Source of the DNA: Cognatishimia sp. F0-27
Lineage (GTDB): Bacteria; Pseudomonadota; Alphaproteobacteria; Rhodobacterales; Rhodobacteraceae
Length of the DNA stretch: 64,000 nt
Reading direction: 5' to 3'
Assembly (NCBI RefSeq): GCF_020667845.1
Contig: NZ_JAFMPQ010000001.1
Location: 186,001-250,000, forward strand
Shown here: positions 29,288 through 39,647 of the stretch, piece after piece
Numbering within the stretch: position 1 is the stretch's first letter
How the letters are laid out: every line of letters starts with the position of its first letter
Made by a program: the position numbers and the translations under genes
The notes under the pieces: generated by a model
Told to the model about the DNA's origin: nothing
Databases searched by the model: none
The model's input: the letters and a program-made list of their open reading frames with translations, nothing else

Positions 29288-30598
29288 TCAGAGCACGTAG
29301 CGACTGAGATCCGTCGAACGCGTGAGCTCACCCAGATGGGCCTCGACAAAGGCCGCATCCACCGTGATTTCCGCGCCCGCCCGGTCCGGGGCCTCGAAGC
29401 TGAGCTCTTCGAAAACGCGTTCCATAACGGTATAAAGCCGCCGCGCGCCGATGTTCTCGACCGACTGGTTCACCTCAGCCGCAATCTTGGCAAGCGACGA
29501 AATCCCGCCCTCCGTAAAGGTCACCGTGACCTCCTCCGTTTTCATCAGGGCGATGTATTGGCGGGTCAGCGCGTTGTCCGTTTCCGTGAGGATACGCACG
29601 AAATCAGCCTCTGTCAGAGCACGGAGATTGACACGGATCGGCAGCCGCCCCTGCAATTCCGGCAACAGGTCGGACGGTTTGGCGATGTGAAACGCCCCCG
29701 ATGCAATAAAGAGGATGTGGTCGGTTTTCACCGGCCCATGCTTGGTGGAGACCGTGGTGCCCTCGATCAGCGGGAGCAGGTCGCGCTGCACCCCTTCGCG
29801 GGATACGTCTCCGCCACGGGCATCCTGACGGGTCGCGACCTTGTCGATTTCATCCAGAAAGACGATGCCGTTCTGCTCCACCGCTTCAAGGGCCGCCAGC
29901 TTTATCTGCTCTTCGTCAAGAAGCTTGTCCGCCTCCTCGGCGATCAGGATGTCATAGCTGTCCGCGATGGTCATGCGCTTGCGAACGGTCCGGCCGGAGA
30001 ACGCCTTGCCGAAGAGATCGCCGAGATTCATCATACCCATGCCACCCGCACCGGGTTGCCCCGGGATTTCCATCGCCGGGAAAGGCGAGGATGTATCCGC
30101 GATCTCGAGCTCGATCTCGGTGCCGTCCAGCTCTCCTGCATGCAGCTTGCGCCGGAACATGTCCCGCGTTCCCTCGCGGGCACCGTCGCCTGCGATGGCG
30201 TCGATCACCCGCTCTTCGGCGGCCTCGTGGGCGCGCGCCTTGACGTCGTCGCGCATCTGGTCGCGCACCATAATCATGGCGGCATCCACCAGATCGCGCA
30301 CGATCTGTTCAACATCGCGCCCGACATAACCAACCTCGGTGAACTTCGTGGCTTCGACCTTGATGAAGGGCGCGCGCGCCAGCTTGGCAAGGCGTCGGCT
30401 GATCTCCGTCTTGCCGACGCCGGTCGGCCCGATCATCAGGATGTTCTTCGGGTAGACCTCGTCGCGCAGATCATCGGCGAGCTGTTTGCGCCGCCAGCGG
30501 TTGCGCAGTGCCACGGCCACCGCCCTCTTGGCATCCGCCTGCCCGATAATGAAGCGGTCGAGCTCTGAAACGATTTCGCGGGGAGTCAGGTCGGTCAT
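29288..30598 (-). CDS. hslU: ATP-dependent protease ATPase subunit HslU
   Basis: This 436-residue AAA+ unfoldase pairs with the HslV peptidase to degrade misfolded and regulatory proteins. It starts [20 protein letters not shown]. Walker A is [17 protein letters not shown] and Walker B is [11 protein letters not shown]. The substrate pore motif GYVGRDVE and the C-terminal sensor-2 region [15 protein letters not shown] are present. The C-terminus SRYVL is the conserved tail that inserts into HslV. The start overlaps the stop of the upstream aldo/keto reductase gene by four bases, so all three genes of this set are translationally coupled. Confidence 0.97.
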   Translation of the reverse strand: MTDLTPREIVSELDRFIIGQADAKRAVAVALRNRWRRKQLADDLRDEVYPKNILMIGPTGVGKTEISRRLAKLARAPFIKVEATKFTEVGYVGRDVEQIVRDLVDAAMIMVRDQMRDDVKARAHEAAEERVIDAIAGDGAREGTRDMFRRKLHAGELDGTEIELEIADTSSPFPAMEIPGQPGAGGMGMMNLGDLFGKAFSGRTVRKRMTIADSYDILIAEEADKLLDEEQIKLAALEAVEQNGIVFLDEIDKVATRQDARGGDVSREGVQRDLLPLIEGTTVSTKHGPVKTDHILFIASGAFHIAKPSDLLPELQGRLPIRVNLRALTEADFVRILTETDNALTRQYIALMKTEEVTVTFTEGGISSLAKIAAEVNQSVENIGARRLYTVMERVFEELSFEAPDRAGAEITVDAAFVEAHLGELTRSTDLSRYVL

Positions 30599-31629
30599 GT
30601 CAACGCCTTCGTATATGTCTCGTCAGTCATCATATCGTCGAACCATTCCGGATAGCGCCGGGCCGGTGGCAGCGCCGCGTCAATCGCGGCAACCTCGCCC
30701 TCGCGCAGGTGGATCGCACCCGCGGCGAGGCTCTTTTCAAGCTGGCTCTCGCGGCTCGCCCCGAAGATCACCGTGTGGCTGCGCTGCTTGGCAAGGATCC
30801 AAGCCAGCGCCACCTGCGCGCATGTGGCCCCGTGGGCCTCGGCGGCGGTGGCCAGCGCGCCAAGAACGGCCCGTGCCTGCTCTGCGCCAATCTGGAGGAA
30901 ATCGCCTTCTGAGAGGCGTCCGTCGACCTTTTCGAGATCGGACAGATCGTATTTCCCGGTCAGCAAGCCCCCGGCAAGCGGCGACCATGCCATCAGCCCA
31001 AGACCCAGCGCGGCACCCATACGCAGAACATCGTGCTCGATATCGCGGTTCGCGGCATTGTAAAGGTATTGCCCCGCCGTGAAGGAAGCCAACCCGTTGT
31101 CGCGCTGGAACTGCACCGCTTGCGCAACCTGCCATGCGGGCCAGTTGCTGACGCCGATATAGCGGAGCTTTCCGTGGTCGATCAGCGTTTGCAACGTGCC
31201 CAGCGTCTCTTCGAGCGGCGTCGTGAAATCCGTCTTGTGCAGCACCAGAAGATCAATCCAATCGGTGCCGAGCCGCTTGAGGCACCCTTCCACCGACGCG
31301 CGCAAATGGTGCCGGGAGAGGCCCGCATCGGTCATCCGGTCACTCTGACGAAAACCCACCTTGGTGCAGATGACCGCATCGGCACGCTTGCCCTTGAGAG
31401 CCGTGCCGAGCATCTCTTCGGCTTCGCCAGCGGAATAGCCGTCCGCGCTGTCGAAGAAATTCACGCCTGCGTCGAGCGCCATGTCGACCATACGCGACGC
31501 ACCGGCCTGATCGACCTTGGCCACACCGGGGATCCAGTCCGCCCCCTTGGTGAAGGTCATCGTGCCAAGACAGAGCCGCGACACCACGAGGCCACTATTG
31601 CCAAGCCGTGTGTAGCCCATCCCGCTCAT
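30595..31629 (-). CDS. Aldo/keto reductase, inserted between hslV and hslU
   Basis: This 344-residue NAD(P)H-dependent oxidoreductase has the AKR TIM-barrel layout and the full catalytic tetrad: Asp60 and Tyr65 in FFDSADGYS, Lys90 in VICTKVGF and His131 in LLVLHKTD. The cofactor-binding end has [14 protein letters not shown]. Its substrate is unknown. The gene is set between hslV and hslU and overlaps each by four bases (ATGA), so it must be made from the same heat-shock transcript. A role in dealing with reactive carbonyls under heat or oxidative stress fits this context but is inferred. Confidence 0.93.
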   Translation of the reverse strand: MSGMGYTRLGNSGLVVSRLCLGTMTFTKGADWIPGVAKVDQAGASRMVDMALDAGVNFFDSADGYSAGEAEEMLGTALKGKRADAVICTKVGFRQSDRMTDAGLSRHHLRASVEGCLKRLGTDWIDLLVLHKTDFTTPLEETLGTLQTLIDHGKLRYIGVSNWPAWQVAQAVQFQRDNGLASFTAGQYLYNAANRDIEHDVLRMGAALGLGLMAWSPLAGGLLTGKYDLSDLEKVDGRLSEGDFLQIGAEQARAVLGALATAAEAHGATCAQVALAWILAKQRSHTVIFGASRESQLEKSLAAGAIHLREGEVAAIDAALPPARRYPEWFDDMMTDETYTKALT

Positions 31630-32183
31630 GCGGAGATGCTTTCCACGGTCAGGTTGCCATTGGTATAGACGCAGATGTCGGCGGCGATCTCCATGGCGCG
31701 GCGCGCCACCTCTTCCGCGCTCCGGTCGGTGTCCATCAGGCCGCGCGCGGCGGCAAGGGCGAAGTTGCCACCCGAACCGATGGCGGTCACATCGTGCTCG
31801 GGTTCAAGCACATCACCCGCCCCGGTGATCACCAAAAGGTCGGTGCCGTCGGTAACGATCAGCATCGCTTCGAGCTTTTGAAGGTATTTGTCCGTGCGCC
31901 AATCCTTTGCAAGTTCGACCGATGCGCGCTGCAACTGCCCCGGTGTCGCCTCCAGCTTGGCTTCGAGCCGTTCGAGCAGGGTAAAGGCATCGGCGGTCGA
32001 CCCGGCAAAGCCACAGACCACGTCTTGCCCACCGGGAGAGAGCCGCCGCACCTTGCGCGCCGTTCCCTTGATCACCGTTTGCCCGAGGCTCACCTGACCG
32101 TCACCCGCAATCACAACCTGCCCGCCCTTGCGAACGCCAATGATCGTGGTGCCGTGCCAACCGGGAAATTCCTGCTCTGCCAT
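31626..32183 (-). CDS. hslV: ATP-dependent protease peptidase subunit HslV
   Basis: From ATG 32183 (AAGGAAG upstream) the protein is 185 residues. HslV is a threonine peptidase, and the catalytic Thr lies in [12 protein letters not shown] at about residue 12, after a short propeptide ([11 protein letters not shown]) as in other alphaproteobacteria. Further family features are [18 protein letters not shown] and [18 protein letters not shown]. An upstream ATG at 32240 would overlap the -35 promoter element and is not used. It forms a dodecamer capped by HslU. A sigma-32-like promoter lies 30 bp upstream. Confidence 0.96.
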   Translation of the reverse strand: MAEQEFPGWHGTTIIGVRKGGQVVIAGDGQVSLGQTVIKGTARKVRRLSPGGQDVVCGFAGSTADAFTLLERLEAKLEATPGQLQRASVELAKDWRTDKYLQKLEAMLIVTDGTDLLVITGAGDVLEPEHDVTAIGSGGNFALAAARGLMDTDRSAEEVARRAMEIAADICVYTNGNLTVESISA

Positions 32184-32212
32184 GTGGTCTCTTCCTTCGC
32201 GTCTTTGGGGCC

Positions 32213-32241
32213 ATATGGGGGCGGGCCCTTGCCTGAACAAG
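32213..32241 (-). promoter_or_regulatory. Sigma-32 (RpoH)-type heat-shock promoter for hslV-AKR-hslU
   Basis: On the minus strand CTTGTT (32241-32236) and CCCCATAT (32220-32213) are 15 bp apart, which fits the RpoH consensus (CTTGAA / CCCCATnT). The -10 ends 29 bp before the hslV ATG, so the leader is short. hslVU is a standard RpoH target. Confidence 0.8.
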
Positions 32242-32682
32242 CCGATGGTCTGGGCATAGCGGCAATGCCTCTGAAAGAAAATGCGCTTGCGACACCGGTG
32301 ATGGAACCCGGCGCGGCGCGTTTACGGCGGTATCTGGCCCTTTTTTCGCGTCAAAGCGGACCATTCGCCGCTCATGCCAGATCACGGCTCCGGTGGCGGC
32401 ACCGCCAAGCGTCCAGACAGCGGAGTGGCCGTGGCCAAGGCCCGGTCCAAAGGACAGGCCGGAAACCCGCCACAGCACCGCTCCAACCCCACAGCGGTCT
32501 TGGAACAGACGGGGGGGATATCCCGCAGGATTTCCAATGCCAGGCGCGAGAGGGAGAAGACGTCTCCGCGCGTTTTTGGACTTTGCAGGGCGCGGATGAC
32601 GCGCGCTTTTGGGGCGGTTTTCTTTTGCTCTCCGCGCGCCGCTCAGAATTGGGAAAAGCGGAGATTCCGGCCCAGATGACCC
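32242..32682. other. Intergenic stretch without a supported gene
   Basis: About 440 bp between the hslV promoter and the trxA terminator. Open frames on both strands lack ribosome sites and recognisable domains. I see no repeat or RNA gene. Confidence 0.5.
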
Positions 32683-32715
32683 AAAAAAACGCCCCGACGC
32701 GAAGATCGGGACGTT
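32683..32715 (-). terminator. Rho-independent terminator of trxA
   Basis: On the minus strand AACGTCCCGA pairs with TCGGGGCGTT (one G-U) and is followed by a run of seven T. It lies 29 bp after the trxA stop. Confidence 0.9.
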
Positions 32716-32744
32716 TCGCTAGACGGATCGCTTTGAAACTGCGC

Positions 32745-33065
32745 TCAGAGCGACTCTTCAATCCAGCTTTGCAGCGCGGCCTTGGGAGCAGCGCCGGCGC
32801 GGTTGGAAACCGGCGCGCCATCCTTGAAGATAAAGAGCGCGGGAATGCCCCGCACGCCCATCTGGGCCGCCGTGTTGGGGTTGTTGTCAACATCCACCTT
32901 GGCGATCTTTACCTTGCCTTCATATTCGGCGGAAAGCTCTTCCAGAGCCGGACCGATCTGTTTGCAGGGACCGCACCATTCGGCCCAGAAATCCACCACA
33001 ACGGGGATATCGGAATTCTTCACTTCGGCGTCGAAAGTTTCATCGGTAACGGCGACGGTGGGCAT
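32745..33065 (-). CDS. trxA: Thioredoxin
   Basis: The 106-residue protein starts [11 protein letters not shown] at ATG 33065, six bases after GGAGG; an upstream in-frame start at 33095 is not needed. The redox motif WCGPC has its cysteines at residues 31 and 34, within [19 protein letters not shown] cis-Pro follows in [11 protein letters not shown]. It is a general cytoplasmic disulfide reductant. It lies after addA, a usual order in Rhodobacterales, and ends in its own terminator. Confidence 0.97.
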   Translation of the reverse strand: MPTVAVTDETFDAEVKNSDIPVVVDFWAEWCGPCKQIGPALEELSAEYEGKVKIAKVDVDNNPNTAAQMGVRGIPALFIFKDGAPVSNRAGAAPKAALQSWIEESL

Positions 33066-33174
33066 GGCGACCTCCAGGAATGTCGGCCAGCGCATGCGGG
33101 CCGTGTGTGTCTAGTGAGCTGTGCGTGGGCAGCGCGTTTCAGATGAGAAGACGTAAGGACGCGAAGCGCCGCCG

Positions 33175-36100
33175 TCAAGAGATGGCGGCCCGCTCCAGCG
33201 CTTGTGTCACGCGCTCGTGTGGCACCGGCATGTAGTGGCTGGTTGCGGTCCAGACCAGACCGGTCTCGATCCTGCGACCCGGATATAATTGCGTCAGCCC
33301 GACCGCGTAGGCACCCAGCTGGCGCAGCAGACCTTCCGGCACAAGAGCAGCTTCCGAGGGCACGGTGCGGTTGGATTTGAAATCCACGGCGGTCACGGTT
33401 TCGGGTGTGACGATCAATCTGTCGATCACCCCGTGTATCCGGCCGACCCCCGACAGCTCAGCCGATATGGGCACTTCCGACAGGCTGTCCGGGCCGAAAA
33501 GAAAGGCAAGATCCGGCGAGGCCAACACCGCAAGCGCCTCGTCACGGGTTTTCAGAAGATCATAGCTTGGCGCATGCGGGTCGGTGCTAAAGGGTGGCGC
33601 GGCGATCAGCCGGTCGGCAGCCTCCGCGCGGTTTTCAGCGTCAAGCGGCGCAAGCCATTCCAGCAAGAGATGCAGCGCGGTGCCACGGGCCATTGCCACC
33701 TCGGTCGTGTCGCCATCCGCACCCGCAAGCGCCTTTGCCCCGCCAAGATCGGAGGGCGCATGGGTCTTGCGGGCGGGTTCCGGCGGATCAGCCATCCGGG
33801 TGAACTGCGCCGGAAGCGCTGTGTCTGCGACCGGATCGGCGGTGTCCCCTTCCTGCGCAGGGGGCGTATCGCGGATGATCTCCTCGGCAGGTGGCAAGCC
33901 GGACCAGTCCGTCTCACCAAGTCCAAGCCCTTCGCCGGTCTCTCCCCGGCCCCAGTCAAAAGTCCGGGTGACCGCGCCCGAGGCCTGCATCCCGCGCTCG
34001 ATCATATCATACCATGAGGTCCCGGACCTGCCGAGATCACCCGCGGCCGCCACGATCAACCATTTCTCCGCGCGGGTCATGCCGACATAAAGCAGCCGGT
34101 CTTCCTCGCGTGTATCGGCATCCTGCGCAGCATCGATGGCCGCGCGCTGGCGGGCCGGTTGATCGTCGGAGAGCGCCTTCCACATCGCGCCTTCGGCATC
34201 GCCAAGCAAGAGGTCGCGCTGACGATTGCCCCGTGGCGGCGCGCAATCCGGCAGGATGACAACGGGCGCCTCGAGCCCCTTGGCCCCGTGCATCGTCATC
34301 ACACGCAACCGGTCACCAGCGCTGTCCGCGGCACGTTTGATCTCCAGCGTATCGGTTTCCGCCCATTGCAGAAAACCGGTCAGAGACGGGATATCCGACC
34401 GCTCATAGGCCAACGCCTGAGACAGGAGCGCGTCAATGCCATCCTGAGCCTGCGGACCAAGCCGCCCGGTGAGCCGGCGACGCCCATCGAACCGGGTCAG
34501 GATCCGTTCGATCAGGTCATAGGGCCGCAGAAAATCCACATGACCGCGCAGATCGCGCAGCATCGCCACCGTCTCCGGATACGCGGCCTCGGATTTGCGC
34601 AGCTGTTCCCAAAGGTAGGCGCGCGGCGCGCGGCCATGGGCAAGCGCGAAGAGATCCTGTTCGGACAGACCCAGAAGCGGCGAGCGCAGCGCTTCGGCCA
34701 GTGCGAGGTCGTCTTCAGGGGTCGCCAGAAATCGCAGGAGCGAGACGATATCGCGGACGGCGAGTTCTTCCATCACCTTGAGCCGGTCTGCCCCCGCAAA
34801 GGGCAGGCCCTCGGCCTTGCAGGCCCGGATGATCTCGTGAAACAACCGCCCGCGGGACCGCACGAGGATGAGCACATCGCCTGCGGTAACCGGGCGGCGG
34901 GCATAATCGCCGGTCTGGCCGATCTCTTCCGGCAAGGGGTGCCCATTCTCGATCAGCCCGCGCACATAGGCGGCGATCCGACGGGCAAGAACCACCGAAT
35001 GATGCTGCGGGCTGATGCGATCGACGGGCTCGAACCACGCATTGTCCTCGCCCGTGGCCTCCTTGTCCGGTGCAACCACGGGCCACAGGTCGACGCGCCC
35101 GGGCATCGCGGACTTGAAGGCCCGGTGCTTTTCCTCCGGCGCAAAACCGGAAGCGCTGGCCCCATCAAACGTGGTGTCCACCAACCGCAGGATCGGTTCG
35201 GCAGAGCGGAAGGAATAACTCAGAACACTGTTCTGGAGCGGCGCGTCGCTGTCCGCGAGCCGGGCGGCAAACTCGGCACGCATCCGGTCGAATTCCGACG
35301 GGTCGGCGCCCTGAAAGCTGTAGATCGATTGCTTCTTGTCCCCAACGACAAAGATCGTGCGGCGCTTTTCGGCATTGGCGCCCTGCCCCGAAGTGAACTC
35401 CCGTGCGAGCCGTTCGATGACCTGCCATTGCACGGGCGAGGTGTCCTGCGCTTCGTCCACGAGGATATGATCAATCCCCCCATCGAGCCGAAAAAGCACC
35501 CATTCGGCCACGACCGGATCGGAAAGCAGATGCAACGCACGGGTGATGAGGTCGTCGAAATCCAGCCAGCCGCGCACCTGCTTGGCCTGCTCATAAGCCG
35601 GCAGGAACGCCCGCGCGAAGGCATGCAGCCGCATGTCCCGTTCGGCGGCGGCCAGCGCGAGACGGGTTTCCCGCGCGGCCGCGATGCGCTCCATCAATGC
35701 ATCGATCCGCGGGCGCAAAACGGTCATATCGCTGATCTTGTCGAAACCCTTGGTGGGCACCTTGCCAATCTTCGGGGTGAACGGATCTTTTGTCTTGGCA
35801 CCGGATACAAAGACCCCCTCTAGGGCGATCTGGGTTTCGAGGTCCGGTCCCGTGAGCGCATCAAAGACGGTCGCGAGCTTCTTGTCGTTCGCGCCGCTTT
35901 TCTGCAATGCCGGCACAAGCGCCTTGAGCTCCGGCACGATCGGGTCGACGAACACCTCGGCCAGCATTTGCGCCGCGTCCATATCCGGCGCCAGACCGTA
36001 GGCCGCCCGGATCTGCGCCGCATCGGGACGGGCGGCAAAGTCATCGCGCGCGGCAACGATCGCGCGGGTCAGCGGCTCGATGTCGTCCCCGTTGAGGAAG

Positions 36101-36645
36101 GGCGCGATGCCTGTGACAAGCGCCGCCTCCGGCCCGGCCGCCATCTGATCGGCAATCTCCGCGCGCAGGCGCTCGGCGGCGCGGTCTTCCATCTCGGTGA
36201 ATTGCGGACTGACCCCCGCCTCCAGTGGAAAACGGCGCAAAAGCGAGGCGCAAAAGGCGTGGATTGTCTGGATGCGCAGGCCGCCTGGCGTTTCGATGGC
36301 ACGGGCAAACAGCGTGCGCGCGCGATTGAGATACTCCCGGGTCAGCGCGTCCGTCACACCAAGCTTCGACAGCGCGCGCCTGAGGTCATCGGCATCAAGC
36401 ATTGCCCATTCGCCAAGACGCTTGAAGAGCCGGTTCTGCATCTCCGTTGCCGCAGCCTTGGTGTATGTCAGGCACAGGATATGCTCCGGCAGCACCCCTC
36501 CCAGAAGCAGCCGCGCGACCCGGTCCGTGAGCACCCGCGTCTTGCCGGAACCCGCATTGGCCGACAGCCATGTGGAGAGGTCCGGCTCGGCGGCGCGGAG
36601 CTGTGCCAGCGTGGCCGCATCTGGTTGGGGCAGGGTATCGGTCAT
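33175..36645 (-). CDS. addA: Double-strand break repair helicase-nuclease AddA
   Basis: The 1,156-residue protein is the UvrD-like helicase and nuclease subunit of AddAB, which resects DNA ends for RecA loading. Helicase motif I is ANAGSGKTRVLTDRVARLLL and motif II ILVDEAQDTSPVQWQ, followed by FVVGDKKQSIYSFQGADP and VMTMHGAKGLEAPVV. The C-terminal RecB-type nuclease motif is AVDFKSNRTVP. The ATG at 36645 overlaps the addB stop (ATGA), showing coupling; residues from the further-upstream start at 36708 are addB overlap and not likely. The AddA/AddB pair replaces RecBCD in alphaproteobacteria. Confidence 0.96.
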   Translation of the reverse strand: MTDTLPQPDAATLAQLRAAEPDLSTWLSANAGSGKTRVLTDRVARLLLGGVLPEHILCLTYTKAAATEMQNRLFKRLGEWAMLDADDLRRALSKLGVTDALTREYLNRARTLFARAIETPGGLRIQTIHAFCASLLRRFPLEAGVSPQFTEMEDRAAERLRAEIADQMAAGPEAALVTGIAPFLNGDDIEPLTRAIVAARDDFAARPDAAQIRAAYGLAPDMDAAQMLAEVFVDPIVPELKALVPALQKSGANDKKLATVFDALTGPDLETQIALEGVFVSGAKTKDPFTPKIGKVPTKGFDKISDMTVLRPRIDALMERIAAARETRLALAAAERDMRLHAFARAFLPAYEQAKQVRGWLDFDDLITRALHLLSDPVVAEWVLFRLDGGIDHILVDEAQDTSPVQWQVIERLAREFTSGQGANAEKRRTIFVVGDKKQSIYSFQGADPSEFDRMRAEFAARLADSDAPLQNSVLSYSFRSAEPILRLVDTTFDGASASGFAPEEKHRAFKSAMPGRVDLWPVVAPDKEATGEDNAWFEPVDRISPQHHSVVLARRIAAYVRGLIENGHPLPEEIGQTGDYARRPVTAGDVLILVRSRGRLFHEIIRACKAEGLPFAGADRLKVMEELAVRDIVSLLRFLATPEDDLALAEALRSPLLGLSEQDLFALAHGRAPRAYLWEQLRKSEAAYPETVAMLRDLRGHVDFLRPYDLIERILTRFDGRRRLTGRLGPQAQDGIDALLSQALAYERSDIPSLTGFLQWAETDTLEIKRAADSAGDRLRVMTMHGAKGLEAPVVILPDCAPPRGNRQRDLLLGDAEGAMWKALSDDQPARQRAAIDAAQDADTREEDRLLYVGMTRAEKWLIVAAAGDLGRSGTSWYDMIERGMQASGAVTRTFDWGRGETGEGLGLGETDWSGLPPAEEIIRDTPPAQEGDTADPVADTALPAQFTRMADPPEPARKTHAPSDLGGAKALAGADGDTTEVAMARGTALHLLLEWLAPLDAENRAEAADRLIAAPPFSTDPHAPSYDLLKTRDEALAVLASPDLAFLFGPDSLSEVPISAELSGVGRIHGVIDRLIVTPETVTAVDFKSNRTVPSEAALVPEGLLRQLGAYAVGLTQLYPGRRIETGLVWTATSHYMPVPHERVTQALERAAIS

Positions 36646-39600
36646 GGCGTTTCCCGATCCTCGGGCATGGTCAGCGGGATCGTGACGGCGGGCGCGGCAA
36701 CGTCCCATTCACCGAACCGGGACAGGTGATCGTAATCGGCCCGGTCATTGTCAGACAGAAGCGCGGCGCGTGCGGTATAGCCCCGCGCAGGGTCCGCATA
36801 AGCGGTCATGAGCAAAACGAACTGCTCCCAGACCTCGCCGGGCGAAACCTCGTCAAGGGGCGCGGGCACCTCCGCGGCGTCGCCGGGCTTCATGCCGATG
36901 AACAGCGCCCGCGCGACATGGGACGGGGCCAGGTCGTTGAATCCGCCGCGCAGGAGCATGGCCGCTTCGAGCAGCAGCTGCTTGTCGAAGGACTTCTGCT
37001 GGGCCGATGTGGGCGGCTTGCCAGTTTTGTAGTCATACACATGCGCGCCGCCGCGGCTGTCGATATCGATCCGGTCAGCCTTGGCCGTCAGTGTGAAGCC
37101 CAGCGCGTCGATACGCGCCGCGCCCTTGGTTTCGAAATTGCGCGGATCGGGGCGGGCAATCTGCTGGCGTGCGGCCTCGGTGCGAGCAAACCAGTCGGCC
37201 ACCCGTGCGATCCGCGAATGCCAAAGCGCGCGCACGGTGGGATAAGGCAGCTTGCGAGGATCCGACAGCGTCTCGCGTGCGGTGTTGATCAGCGCCTGCG
37301 CTGTCAATGCGGATGGGTCGTCGAGCGTGCGCCGCACATAGGTTTCGAGGATGTCGTGGGTCAGGATTCCGCGCAACAGCGCATCGGGCGCCCGCATCAA
37401 CGGATCGAGCGGACGCAGCCGCAGGACGTAACGCACATAGGTGGCGTAGGGATCGCGGATCAATGTCTTGATCTGCGTGACTGGAAGCTCAAGCGGACGC
37501 GCGGCTTTGGGGGGTGCGGGCGACGGGCGCGGCTCCAGCGGAACCGGCACGGCCTGTTCACTGAGCCGCGCAAGACGCAGCCAATGATCGCCCCGCCCTA
37601 TCATCTCGGCCAGCGCTTCCGGGCCACGATTGCCGGGCAGGCCGGTCATCAGGTTGGTCAGGCGATTGAGCCAGCGCGAGGGCACGGTTTCGGCATCGGT
37701 GGACCGCAGGGACCGCGTCAGCCAGACCCGGCGCGCGCCCATCGCCTGTTGAAAATCATGCGCCGATAACCCGACCCTGCGTTCCGGCAACAACAGGCCG
37801 GCCTGATGGCGCAGCGCGCGGTTCAGCCACGGATCGGCGGGCGGCGACTCCGGCCAGCTTCCTTCGTTCAGACCGGACAGGATCAGGAGCTCCGCGTCCA
37901 TGACACGCGCTTCGAGCGTGCCCCAGATCAGGATATCGGGATGGCCTTCGTCCCGGTCGCGCACCTCCTCGCGGCTCAGGATCGCACCGAACAGGGCAGC
38001 GTAGTCGCGGGCGGTCATCTCAGGACCGGCATCGGCCTCGCGGGCAAGCCCGTCCAATGCAGCGCGTACCGTGCGCCCGGCATTCTCGTCCCAGAGCGGC
38101 GACGGATCGGCCGCAGCGGTGCCCGCAACCAGAGCCTCGGCCAGCGCGTGATGCCGCGCAACCCATGTCTCCAGAGGCAGCGTCTCGCCCTCTTCGCGGC
38201 CACAGACCGTCGCCGCCAGCCACCCGGCCCACGCCTCACGCTTGGCCATGGTTCCAAAGGCGCGCAGGTCGTCCACGGTGGGATAGGGCAAGCCTTTGCG
38301 TCGGAGATAAAGCTCAAGGTCAGCGGTGTTGAGCCCGTGCGGGTGATCGCGGTCCCCCGCGTGGGTCAGCGGATGCTTGAGCAGCGTCAGCAGCGCCTCG
38401 GCAGAAAGCGGCGCTTCGAACAGGGTGGCCACATGGCGCAGAAGCCGGCCCGGCGGCGTCAGCTGCGCGGGGATACCTGCGCTGTCATCCGGGATGATGC
38501 CCCACCGCGAGAGCGCGGCCGTCACCTGACGGGTCAGCATGCGGTCCGGTGTGATGAGCGCCGCGCGGGTGCCATCATGCGCCGCCTGCCGCAAACGCAG
38601 CGCAATCGCTTGCGCCTCGTCGCGCGGGCTTGGCGCCTGCACCAGCGTGACGTCCGCCATGGTGTCCACGAGGTCCGGCAAGGCCGGGCCTTCGGCCAGC
38701 CATTGATGCGTGACGGGCGCCGGGCGCAACGCGAGAGACAGCGCCTTGTTGCGCGCAGGCGCCGGAGCGGACGCCTCATCCCAGGGGACCACCTGCTGTG
38801 CCGAAAGGCCCAGGCTGTCCATCAGGCGGGCAAAGCGGAATTGCGGGTGATCCTCGCCGGTGAGCGCGGTGTCGAGCTGGTCCCAGACAGCTTGCGGCAT
38901 GTCGAAATCGAACCCCGGCAGCACCACCGCGCCCTGCGGCAGGCGGGCGACCGCGCGCATGAAGGCGGCCGTCGTGCCTCGTGATCCGGTGGAGCCAGCG
39001 ACGATAATGGGGTGCTTGGGCGGATCGGTCTCCCAGGCGGCCAGCCGCGCTTCCATGGCCGCGCGATTGAAGCCCTGCACATCGGGTGCCTGCCCCGGCC
39101 CCATGACGCTTTGCACAATCGAGAAAAACTGCTGCGCGCGTTGCCAATGACCGGATTGATCGGACACGTCGAGCGCGGCAATGGTCTCCGGCGCCACGCC
39201 TTCTCCCTGCATTTCCTCCATGAGCGCTGCAAGACTGTCGGACAGGTCATAGAGCGCCGAACGCGCCGCGAGGTCTGGCTGGTTGTCGAGCAGCTTCTGC
39301 ACCAGCCGCGTGAGTTCCAACCGCCGGCGCAAACCGGATGCGGGTGCCGGCAGGCGCGCGCGGGTGAGCGGGTCGGCAAGGTCGGTGACGAGCCGGATCT
39401 GTGGCAGCAACGTCGGCGGCCCGGCGTCAAACACCTGCCGCAAGCGCCGGGCCATGCGGTCCGTGTTGACGTAAATCTCGATCCGGGCCATCGCGTCGGG
39501 CGCGGCATTTGTCTCCGACGCATCCGGTGGCGCCACCCGTGTCAACCGTGCGCGCAGCCCCGCGACCAACCGTTCGGCAAAATCCACGCCGGGCGGCAAC

Positions 39601-39647
39601 GCAAAGAGCCTCGGACCGTCCCGCTCGAACATGACCGGATCAGCCAT
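36642..39647 (-). CDS. addB: Double-strand break repair protein AddB
   Basis: The 1,001-residue protein is the partner of AddA and contributes a second RecB-type nuclease and an inactive helicase fold. The C-terminal nuclease part has LPVTQIKTLIRDPYATYVRYVL and HVYDYKTGKPP with catalytic Asp and Lys. The N-terminal half has GSTGSRGTTAAFMRA in the alphaproteobacterial manner. No cluster of four cysteines for an Fe-S cluster is seen, unlike the Bacillus protein. Start at ATG 39647 (MADPVMFERDGPRLF), overlapping the end of murU by eight bases. Confidence 0.95.
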   Translation of the reverse strand: MADPVMFERDGPRLFALPPGVDFAERLVAGLRARLTRVAPPDASETNAAPDAMARIEIYVNTDRMARRLRQVFDAGPPTLLPQIRLVTDLADPLTRARLPAPASGLRRRLELTRLVQKLLDNQPDLAARSALYDLSDSLAALMEEMQGEGVAPETIAALDVSDQSGHWQRAQQFFSIVQSVMGPGQAPDVQGFNRAAMEARLAAWETDPPKHPIIVAGSTGSRGTTAAFMRAVARLPQGAVVLPGFDFDMPQAVWDQLDTALTGEDHPQFRFARLMDSLGLSAQQVVPWDEASAPAPARNKALSLALRPAPVTHQWLAEGPALPDLVDTMADVTLVQAPSPRDEAQAIALRLRQAAHDGTRAALITPDRMLTRQVTAALSRWGIIPDDSAGIPAQLTPPGRLLRHVATLFEAPLSAEALLTLLKHPLTHAGDRDHPHGLNTADLELYLRRKGLPYPTVDDLRAFGTMAKREAWAGWLAATVCGREEGETLPLETWVARHHALAEALVAGTAAADPSPLWDENAGRTVRAALDGLAREADAGPEMTARDYAALFGAILSREEVRDRDEGHPDILIWGTLEARVMDAELLILSGLNEGSWPESPPADPWLNRALRHQAGLLLPERRVGLSAHDFQQAMGARRVWLTRSLRSTDAETVPSRWLNRLTNLMTGLPGNRGPEALAEMIGRGDHWLRLARLSEQAVPVPLEPRPSPAPPKAARPLELPVTQIKTLIRDPYATYVRYVLRLRPLDPLMRAPDALLRGILTHDILETYVRRTLDDPSALTAQALINTARETLSDPRKLPYPTVRALWHSRIARVADWFARTEAARQQIARPDPRNFETKGAARIDALGFTLTAKADRIDIDSRGGAHVYDYKTGKPPTSAQQKSFDKQLLLEAAMLLRGGFNDLAPSHVARALFIGMKPGDAAEVPAPLDEVSPGEVWEQFVLLMTAYADPARGYTARAALLSDNDRADYDHLSRFGEWDVAAPAVTIPLTMPEDRETP

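Noticed and set aside
28850-30568. 572-codon plus-strand frame
   Set aside because: Antisense to the isomerase and hslU genes; no family features.
32372-32893. Open frame between hslV and trxA on the minus strand
   Set aside because: Overlaps trxA out of frame, crosses its terminator, and has no domain.
34159-35823. 554-codon plus-strand frame
   Set aside because: Antisense to addA; composition is that of a shadow frame.
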